DNA of 60,732 bases, taken from contig NZ_QFQZ01000020.1 of the NCBI RefSeq assembly GCF_003243465.1, forward strand, positions 1-60,732. The letters are read 5' to 3'. A program made the translations under genes and the position numbers. The DNA is from Caulobacter segnis (GTDB lineage Bacteria; Pseudomonadota; Alphaproteobacteria; Caulobacterales; Caulobacteraceae). The notes under the pieces are model-generated. The model saw only the letters and a program-made list of their open reading frames with translations, searched no databases and was not told the DNA's origin. Shown here in pieces: positions 55,110 through 60,732 of this stretch. Each line of letters opens with the position of its first letter. Positions within the stretch are counted from its first letter, which is position 1.

Positions 55110-55886
55110 ATGAACGAACGGTCCCAGACGCTTACCGAGCGCGAGAAGGAGACGCTGCGGCTGCTCCTGGCGGGGCACGACGCCAAGTCGGCGGCCTCGG
55201 CGCTGGGCCTGTCGGTGCACACCGTCAACGAGCGCCTGCGCGAGGCGCGCCGCAAGCTGGGCGTCAGCAGCAGCCGCGAGGCGGCGCGGGCGATGGCGCG
55301 CGCCGAGGCCCCAAATTTCTTGGGGGACAAGCAATTGGGGGTCGCCCAGGCCGCCGCCCCGAGCCCAGAACCCCGTCCGTCAGACCAACGCCGACGCTTG
55401 GGCTCGCCCCTCGTCTGGCTCTCTGGAGGAATGGTGATGATGCTCGCAATGGTCGCCGCGGTGGCGATGACGATGGCCCCGCATGGCGACGGACAGGCCC
55501 GCCCGGCCAAGACGCCCGTGGCCTACGCCGCGGCCGATACGGCGTCGGACAAGGCCACGACGGAGTTCGCGCAAGCCTGGGCGAAACTGCTGGACGATCA
55601 ACGCTGGGCCGATAGCTGGAAAGCGTCGGGCGGATTTTTCCGATCCCAGGTCGACGAGGCCAAATGGACCGCGATGGCGCAGCCCTTGCGCCAGCAGTTG
55701 GGTGCGGTGTCCTCGCGCCAGGTCAAAAGCGTTTCCAGCCCTCGCAGCCTGCCTGGCCTGCCGGACGGCGAGTACAAGATCATCCAGTTCGCCACGGCTT
55801 TCGCCAACAAGGCTGACGCCGTCGAGACCGTGGTACTGGCGCGAGAGGGCGGCGACTGGAAGGTCGAGGGCTACTTCATCCGCTAG
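55110..55886 (+). CDS. Membrane-bound LuxR-type HTH protein with DUF4019 domain
   Basis: A 258-residue protein with an unusual order. A LuxR/GerE HTH (LTEREKETLRLLLAGHDAKSAASALGLSVHTVNERLREARRKLGV) is at residues 7-60, a linker follows, one TM helix lies at about 100-125 (PLVWLSGGMVMMLAMVAAVAM), and a DUF4019 domain fills the periplasmic side (AQAWAKLLDDQRWADSWKASGGFFRSQV, ending EGGDWKVEGYFIR). The DNA-binding end would be cytoplasmic and the sensor end periplasmic, giving one-component transmembrane signalling. Target genes are unknown. Confidence 0.85.
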   Translation: MNERSQTLTEREKETLRLLLAGHDAKSAASALGLSVHTVNERLREARRKLGVSSSREAARAMARAEAPNFLGDKQLGVAQAAAPSPEPRPSDQRRRLGSPLVWLSGGMVMMLAMVAAVAMTMAPHGDGQARPAKTPVAYAAADTASDKATTEFAQAWAKLLDDQRWADSWKASGGFFRSQVDEAKWTAMAQPLRQQLGAVSSRQVKSVSSPRSLPGLPDGEYKIIQFATAFANKADAVETVVLAREGGDWKVEGYFIR

Positions 55887-55920
55887 GGCTCGGCGCTCGA
55901 TCCGTTGAGATCATTTCCCT

Positions 55921-55958
55921 CGTCATCCCGGTTCGGCTGCGCGGCCCGGGATGACGAG
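55921..55958. repeat. REP-like short palindrome, copy 3
   Basis: CGTCATCCCGG and CCCGGGATGACG flank a short centre. It has the outer arms of copies 1 and 2 without the inner pair. It lies between convergent genes and could act as a terminator. Confidence 0.75.
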
Positions 55959-55978
55959 AGGTTTGGTTCGGGCCTGGC

Positions 55979-58297
55979 CTATCGGCAGTCCGCCAGCGTG
56001 ACGCTGGTCTCGGCCCCCGCGTAGCGGACGTCCTGGGCCTTGCCGGTCGGGACGCAGACCACCTTCAGCGGCTGCACCGCCTTCATGCCGGGATAGCGGC
56101 CCTCGCGCGCGCCGAGGCGCAGGGTCTTGGCCGTGTCGCTCCAGGTGAGCAGGGTCGTGGCCCGCTCGCCCTTCTCGTAGCCGTGGCCGTCGCCGGCGTC
56201 GTCATACAGCTCGAAGCGGGCGTCGCGGCCGGGATAGACGCGGATCTCTAGAGGCTCCTGGCTCGGCTGATCGGCGTAGCTGACCACCGGTCCCAGCGGC
56301 AGGATCGTCCCCGCCGGCACGTGCACCGGGATGGTGTCGATGTCGGCCTTGACGGCCAGGGTCCTGCCGCCGGCGAGCCGGGCGCCCGTCCAGAAGTCGT
56401 ACCAGTCTCCCTTGGGCAGGTAGATCGTGCGCAGCTCGGCGCCTTGCTGGGTGACCGGGCTGACCATCAGGCCGCGGCCGAACATGTACTGGTCGGTCAG
56501 GCGCAGGGCGTTAGCGTCGGTCCGGAAGTCCATGACCAGGGGCCGCATCATCGTGCCCGACCGCTGGGTCACCTCCCAGGCGGTCGAATAGATGTAGGGC
56601 AGCAGGCGGTAGCGCAGCTTGTCGTAGGCGATCAGCCGCGCCTGGGTGTCGGGCTTGAAGTCCCAGAGCGCCTTGCCCTTGCCGGTGCCGTGGACGCGGA
56701 ACATCGGGTTGAACACGCCGAACTGGTACCAGCGGGTGAAGAGCTCGGCATAGCCCGCGTCCTGCGGATCGCCGCCGAAGAAGCCGCCGATGTCGGCCGA
56801 CCAGTAGGGAATCCCGCTGACCGAGAAGTTCAGGGCCGCCGGAATCTGCCGAGCGAAGGTGTGCCAGTCGCCCTCGACGTCGCCCGACCAGGTGATGGCG
56901 CCGTTGCGCTGCTGTCCGGCATAGGCCGAGCGGGTCAGGATGAAGGGCCGCTTGCCGGGCATGTCGCGGCGCATGCCGTCATGGACCGCCGTGGTGTGCA
57001 TCAGGGGATAGCTGTTGAAGCTCTCCGCGCCCGGGCCGGCCGCCGTGGTCACCTCGGCCATCTGGCCGGGCTTGCCGCCCAGCTCGGCCTCCGAGCCGTC
57101 CAGCCACCAGCCGTCGAAGTCGTAGCGGCCCAGGTTCCGCATGATCTGGCTCCAGTAGATCTCGCGGCCCTTGCCCGACCAGGCGTCGTACCAGCGGCCC
57201 TCGCCGGCCGGATAGACATTGGGATAGGCCGGCTCGAACAGGGCGCCGGCCTTGCGCAGCTCGTCATGGTTGGCGGTGGTCAGGTCGAAGCGCGGCCAGA
57301 CCGAGATGATGATGTGGGCGTTCAGGTCGTGGACCGCCTTCACCAGGCCCGCCGGATCGGGGAAGCGCTGGGCGTCGAACTGGTGGCTGCCCCAGCCGCC
57401 GGGCGCCCAGTACTGCCAGTCCTGGACCACGGCGTCGAACGGGACGCCCATCTGGCGGTAGCGCTGGACGATCGACAGGGTCTCGGCCTGCGTTTCGTAG
57501 CGCTCCTTCGACTGCCACAGCCCCCAGGTCCAGCGCGCCATCAGCGGCGCCTGGCCCGTCAGCCCGCGATAGCCGGCGATCACCTGGTCGATCTCCGGGC
57601 CGACGATCAGGTGGTAGTCCACCCCGCCGCCGGCCTCGGACGCGAAGCGCAGGCTGTGGGCGTATTGCGGCGTCGCCACGTCCACCCGCGTGGTCGCCGG
57701 ATTGTTCCAGAGGACGCCATAGCCGCGCGAGGACACCGCCATCGGCACGGCGACGTCGGTGTTGATCTGCTGCAGCAGGACGCTGGACCCGCGATAGTCC
57801 ATCAGGCCAGCCTGGTGCTGGCCCAGGCCATAGATCGCCTCCTGCGAGTTCAGCTCGAAGCGTTGGACGGAAGGGGCGGTTTCCCCGTCGCGTGGCCGGG
57901 CGCGCGTCAGTCGCTGGCCCTTGGCGTCCAGCACCGTCATCTCGCCGGAGGCCCGGTCGACGATCAGTTGCAGGGCGGGGGTCTTCAGGGCGACCTTTTC
58001 GGCGCCGCTCTCCAGCGTCCAGTCGACCTTACCGGGCTGGGCGATCACGGCGGGATTGTAGTTGCCGGTCCAGGCCTCGGTCTTGGAGAAGCGGACCCGC
58101 ACGATATTGTCCGACCACGGGTCCAGCCGCAGGACGCCGTCGGCCAGGCGGATCTCGACGCCCGTCGCCGTCTTGCGGACAGCGGCGTCTTCCGCGACGG
58201 CGGGCGCGCGGGCCACGGCCGGGCCGGCCTCGCAGACCGCAAAAGCCGCCGCCATCAGCGCCATCAAACCGATCCCGCTGGTCATCGAACGTCGCAT
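55979..58297 (-). CDS. Glycoside hydrolase family 31 (alpha-xylosidase/alpha-glucosidase type)
   Basis: An exported 772-residue enzyme. It has a signal peptide, then an N-terminal beta domain (to about 240) and a TIM barrel with the nucleophile block RYDFDGWWLDGSEAELGG and the acid/base block FILTRSAYAGQQRNGAITWSGDVEGDW. C-terminal beta domains include GRGLMVSPVTQQGAELRTIYLPKGDWYDFWTG. The region around WWLDGSEAE matches alpha-xylosidase-like GH31, which would remove xylose from xyloglucan oligosaccharides; alpha-glucosidase is the alternative. AGGGAGG precedes the ATG at 58297. Confidence 0.9.
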   Translation of the reverse strand: MRRSMTSGIGLMALMAAAFAVCEAGPAVARAPAVAEDAAVRKTATGVEIRLADGVLRLDPWSDNIVRVRFSKTEAWTGNYNPAVIAQPGKVDWTLESGAEKVALKTPALQLIVDRASGEMTVLDAKGQRLTRARPRDGETAPSVQRFELNSQEAIYGLGQHQAGLMDYRGSSVLLQQINTDVAVPMAVSSRGYGVLWNNPATTRVDVATPQYAHSLRFASEAGGGVDYHLIVGPEIDQVIAGYRGLTGQAPLMARWTWGLWQSKERYETQAETLSIVQRYRQMGVPFDAVVQDWQYWAPGGWGSHQFDAQRFPDPAGLVKAVHDLNAHIIISVWPRFDLTTANHDELRKAGALFEPAYPNVYPAGEGRWYDAWSGKGREIYWSQIMRNLGRYDFDGWWLDGSEAELGGKPGQMAEVTTAAGPGAESFNSYPLMHTTAVHDGMRRDMPGKRPFILTRSAYAGQQRNGAITWSGDVEGDWHTFARQIPAALNFSVSGIPYWSADIGGFFGGDPQDAGYAELFTRWYQFGVFNPMFRVHGTGKGKALWDFKPDTQARLIAYDKLRYRLLPYIYSTAWEVTQRSGTMMRPLVMDFRTDANALRLTDQYMFGRGLMVSPVTQQGAELRTIYLPKGDWYDFWTGARLAGGRTLAVKADIDTIPVHVPAGTILPLGPVVSYADQPSQEPLEIRVYPGRDARFELYDDAGDGHGYEKGERATTLLTWSDTAKTLRLGAREGRYPGMKAVQPLKVVCVPTGKAQDVRYAGAETSVTLADCR

Positions 58298-58350
58298 ACC
58301 GTCGCCTCCCTCGCTGTCGGGCGGCCGGCTGACGCGGCGAAATACTCCGA

Positions 58351-58367
58351 CAATTGTCGTACAATTG
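58351..58367. promoter_or_regulatory. GntR/FadR-type operator upstream of the GH31 gene
   Basis: CAATTGT-CGT-ACAATTG is a perfect 7-3-7 palindrome. Its core TTGTCGTACAA fits the TNGTNNNACNA form bound by FadR-subfamily GntR regulators. It lies 54 bp upstream of the GH31 start. No GntR gene of this subfamily is in the window. Confidence 0.65.
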
Positions 58368-58403
58368 CCCGGTCTTGTGGCGGTCGTAAAGGGGGCGCGT
58401 GGT

Positions 58404-58925
58404 CTATGGCGCGACCGGCCGCGCCGGCGGGTACTCGATCTCGCCCGAATAGCCCAGCCGGCGGGCGCGCGCCGTCAGCTCGTCCAGCACCGCCTGGGGC
58501 AGGGGGCGGCGGGCGTAGAGGAAGACCTTCTTCCGGTCCGGCGAGGCCGAGATGAACCAGACGCCGTCGGGATCCTTGTCCAGCACCTCGTAGCGCCAGG
58601 TGACGAACGGCAGGTACGAGACCTTCAGCCGGCGATTGACGCCGGGGTCCTCGATCACGCCCTTGCCGCGGATGGCCTTGCGCTTGCCGTCGACGCCGCC
58701 CTTGCGGCAGTCGTCCACGACGTCCACGCGCCGATCGTCGACGCGGGTGTAGGTCGTCGTGCCAGCGACGCAGCCGTCGGTGATCCACATTGGCGTGCGG
58801 CCAAGCTCCAGCCAGACGCCGGAATAGTGGCTGTCGGCGTTGACGGACAACGGCTGCGGCTCGGCGGGCGTGGCCGCGGCGAGAGCGACGATGAGGGCGG
58901 CGAGAGCGAGCTTGGCGACGGGCAT
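58404..58925 (-). CDS. Lipocalin family protein
   Basis: A 173-residue exported protein with a signal peptide (MPVAKLALAALIVALAAATPAEP). The first lipocalin region appears as HYSGVWLELGRTPMWITDGC and the later barrel strands as RRLKVSYLPFVTWRYEVLDKDPDGVWFISASPDRKKVFLYARRPLP, as in bacterial Blc-type lipocalins. Two cysteines (WITDGC, DDC) could form a disulphide. It has no lipobox, so it should be soluble in the periplasm. It probably binds a lipid or other hydrophobic ligand. Confidence 0.82.
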   Translation of the reverse strand: MPVAKLALAALIVALAAATPAEPQPLSVNADSHYSGVWLELGRTPMWITDGCVAGTTTYTRVDDRRVDVVDDCRKGGVDGKRKAIRGKGVIEDPGVNRRLKVSYLPFVTWRYEVLDKDPDGVWFISASPDRKKVFLYARRPLPQAVLDELTARARRLGYSGEIEYPPARPVAP

Positions 58926-59043
58926 GGCGTTCTCCTTGCCTGGCGTTACGCGGCGGATCTCGGCCTGGATGCGCGCGGGAACGAGAAAGGGCGCCGGACC
59001 GCGAAGTCCGACGCCCTTGTCCTGTGTCCGTGATCGAGCGCGG

Positions 59044-59352
59044 TTAGCGGCGATAGCGGTACTCGTAGTGGCACTTCTTCTTGCCCTTGCCGATCTCGTG
59101 ACCGGCGACGGCGCCGACGGCGCCGCCCAGCAGCGCGCCTTCGGTCTTGTTGCCGTGGCCGGCGACGGTGTTGCCCAGCAGGGCGCCGCCCAGGCCGCCG
59201 ATGATGGCGCCGTTCTTGGCCTTGGACTTGTTGCAGACCAGGACGCGGTAGCGGTCGTTGCGCGACTGGGCGTCGGCGGCGGTGACGACCACGCTGCTGG
59301 CGGTGAAGCCGACGACGGTGGCCAGGACGAGTGCGTTAAGGCGGGCGCGCAT
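59044..59352 (-). CDS. Glycine-zipper 2TM envelope protein (small)
   Basis: A 102-residue protein. A signal peptide (MRARLNALVLATVVGFTASS) is followed by CNKSKAKNGAIIGGLGGALLGNTVAGHGNKTEGALLGGAVGAVAGHEIGKGKKKC, a glycine-zipper pair flanked by cysteines, and a Tyr/Arg tail (HYEYRYRR). The zipper is a clear relative of the one in the next gene upstream (59466-60473), including the KTEG turn. The ATG at 59352 starts the signal peptide. Confidence 0.83.
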   Translation of the reverse strand: MRARLNALVLATVVGFTASSVVVTAADAQSRNDRYRVLVCNKSKAKNGAIIGGLGGALLGNTVAGHGNKTEGALLGGAVGAVAGHEIGKGKKKCHYEYRYRR

Positions 59353-59465
59353 GGCGAGCTCTCCAGTCGTTTCTTGTTGCAATCCCTCAGGACCTAAACG
59401 CCCAAGCTGGCGGCGGGTTTCCGTCAAGGTCGGAAAGGCGACGCTCCAGCCTGGGCGCGCGGGGG

Positions 59466-60473
59466 TCAGCCTTCGACGCGATAGCGGCCGTCGCTGTCGG
59501 GGCAGACGCGCACATAGCGGGTCTCGACGCGGCCGTTGTAGTCGGTCGGGGCCGGAGCCAGGCGGCAGCGCTCGCCGGCCGAGGCGTAGCGGCCGCTGCT
59601 GTCGCGGTAGGGCTGGGTCTGCTCGTAGGTCCAGTAGTTGCCGCGGGTGTCGCACTTGGCCGAGGCGTTGCCGACCGCCGCGCCGACGCCGGCGCCGACC
59701 AGGGCGCCCAGCACCGAGCCTTCGGTCTTGGCGTTGCGGGCGGCGACGTTCGAGCCCAGGGCGGCGCCGGCCAGGGCGCCGATCACGCCGCCGACGGTGG
59801 CGTTGCGCTTGGCGTCCTGGCGGCAGTTGTCACCGTAGTTGACGTTGGCGCTGGTGTCGACGCCGACCGCGCCCGCGTAGGGGGCCAGATAGCGCTCGGC
59901 CTCGCCCGGATGGCGGCGGTCATAGGCGCCGTAGCCGTTGCGGCGGTCGTACGCGTCGCGGGCTTCGTAGTAGCGGTCGCGATCGCGCTCCCACTGCTGG
60001 CGGCTGGCGTCGTAGCCCGAGGCGTAGCCGTAGCCGCTGGTGCGGAAGCGCTCGGCCTGGCGCGGGTTGCGGCGGTCGTAGGCGCCTTCGCCATAGCGGC
60101 GATCGTAGTTGTAGCGGGCGCGCTCGTAGTTGGCGCGGTCGCGCTCGAACTGGGCCTGCTCGGCATAGTAGGCGGCGCTCTGGCGGTACTCGGCGGCGCG
60201 ATAGCGGTCGGCTTGATCCCGATAGCGACGGTCATAGGCGCCGCGGCCATAGCGGCGGTCATAGTCGTCGCGGGCCTGCAGGTAGTTGGCGCGGTCGCGC
60301 TCATAGGCGTCCTGGCGCTCGCGGTACTCGGCGACGCGCTCGTAATAGTTGGCGCGCTGGTCGTCATAGCGCTGCAGGCTCTGCTGGTAGGCCGAGGTCT
60401 GGGCCACGGCCGGGGCGATCGCGCCGACCGTCATGGTGGTCGCCATCAGGGCGACAAGGGTCTTGGACGTCAT
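59466..60473 (-). CDS. Glycine-zipper protein with three Tyr/Arg/Asp-rich repeats
   Basis: A 335-residue exported protein with a signal peptide (MTSKTLVALMATTMTVGAIA, then PAVAQ). Residues about 58-199 hold three diverged repeats, each with ERDR, a Tyr-rich helix and YDRR-x-G-x-GAYDRR. The AYDRR elements start at residues 79, 131 and 184, a period of 52-53. A Cys-flanked glycine zipper (about 226-270, NATVGGVIGALAGAALG and KTEGSVLGALVGAGVG) follows, then a C-terminal region with YRDSSGRYASAGERCRLAP. It is probably in the envelope; function is unknown. Confidence 0.83.
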   Translation of the reverse strand: MTSKTLVALMATTMTVGAIAPAVAQTSAYQQSLQRYDDQRANYYERVAEYRERQDAYERDRANYLQARDDYDRRYGRGAYDRRYRDQADRYRAAEYRQSAAYYAEQAQFERDRANYERARYNYDRRYGEGAYDRRNPRQAERFRTSGYGYASGYDASRQQWERDRDRYYEARDAYDRRNGYGAYDRRHPGEAERYLAPYAGAVGVDTSANVNYGDNCRQDAKRNATVGGVIGALAGAALGSNVAARNAKTEGSVLGALVGAGVGAAVGNASAKCDTRGNYWTYEQTQPYRDSSGRYASAGERCRLAPAPTDYNGRVETRYVRVCPDSDGRYRVEG

Positions 60474-60732
60474 CTGTGTGGTCTCCGTTCGACTGAACGG
60501 ATCGACGGCCGACCCCCGACACCAGGTCGCCAATCCGGGGCTCTTCGTCCCTGCGGAGACGTAAAGGCGCAGGTTGGGGCGGAGGTTCCCGGGAGGGGCG
60601 CTCGTGAGCTCCAAGCTTACAAAATCCGTGTCATCCCGGCCGTAGCGAAGCGAAGAGCCGGCGACTGTGTTGGGTCAACCGGGCTTTTGCCAGGGCTGAT
60701 TTGATTTCAGCATGCCGTTTGCGGCGACGACG
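60474..60732. other. Terminal noncoding stretch
   Basis: Upstream region of the repeat-containing glycine-zipper gene and part of a REP-like arm (60629-60668). No coding frame can be supported; a gene may begin beyond the window edge. Confidence 0.5.
60629..60668. repeat. REP-like element, single arm (copy 4)
   Basis: AAAATCCGTGTCATCCCGGC at 60621-60640, followed by CCGTAGCGAAGCGAAGAGCC, matches the left arm of copy 1 (5374-5412). The matching right arm is not present before the window ends. Confidence 0.65.

Overview
The window is chromosomal DNA from a high-GC alphaproteobacterium, most probably a Caulobacter or a close relative in the Caulobacteraceae. The reasons are the very high GC with strong third-position bias, two HWE-type histidine kinases, three double-HAMP chemoreceptors, a membrane-anchored cytochrome c, a DUF4167 protein, xylan and xyloside hydrolases, and alphaproteobacterial gene orders such as nadA-nadB-nadC and comF-grxC-nit-DUF1178. 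The genus is inference. No rRNA, tRNA, CRISPR array, transposase or integrase was seen.

Layout. 1-5.4 kb: 3' part of a cytochrome c gene (edge-truncated), kdsB-pheA (KDO activation, phenylalanine synthesis), a chemoreceptor with a NIT-like sensor and a MAPEG protein. 5.5-9.3 kb: the nadA-nadB-nadC operon for de novo NAD synthesis, with two matching palindromic operators in front of nadA. 9.3-18.5 kb: a LysE exporter divergent from a MocR-type regulator, small enzymes and exported proteins, a YihY/BrkB membrane protein, a MOSC protein, a parDE toxin-antitoxin pair, prmC and a DUF4167 protein. 18.5-25.5 kb: signalling genes, namely a PAS-HWE kinase whose PAS domain looks like the haem domain of FixL, a single-domain response regulator, a TetR regulator, two more chemoreceptors and a DUF4893 protein. 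25.7-40 kb: proteostasis and housekeeping, with an M48 lipoprotein protease, clpB, a DUF2855 protein, an ArsR/MFS pair, secA, a PpiC-like foldase and argJ. Between the DUF2855 gene and the ArsR gene lies an Abi/HEPN gene flanked by a degraded copy of the DUF2855 3' end. 40-61 kb: a GH115 alpha-glucuronidase, an ABC exporter, a multi-PAS HWE kinase, an RhlE-like RNA helicase, a retropepsin-like pair, mutT, a BioC-like methyltransferase divergent from comF-grxC-nit-DUF1178, a membrane LuxR-DUF4019 protein, a GH31 glycosidase, a lipocalin and two glycine-zipper envelope proteins.

How the parts relate. GH115 and GH31 fit plant xylan/xyloglucan scavenging, and each has its own palindromic operator of a different regulator class (LacI-like and GntR-like). 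ClpB, SecA, PpiC and the M48 protease form a loose protein quality and export group. The most interesting items are the FixL-like PAS on an HWE kinase with an overlapping response regulator that lacks a normal start codon, the Abi gene between duplicated DUF2855 ends, and the tandem operators of nadA. Intergenic regions carry a REP-like family (core GTCATCCCGG/CCGGGATGAC) at four places and several long nested inverted repeats.
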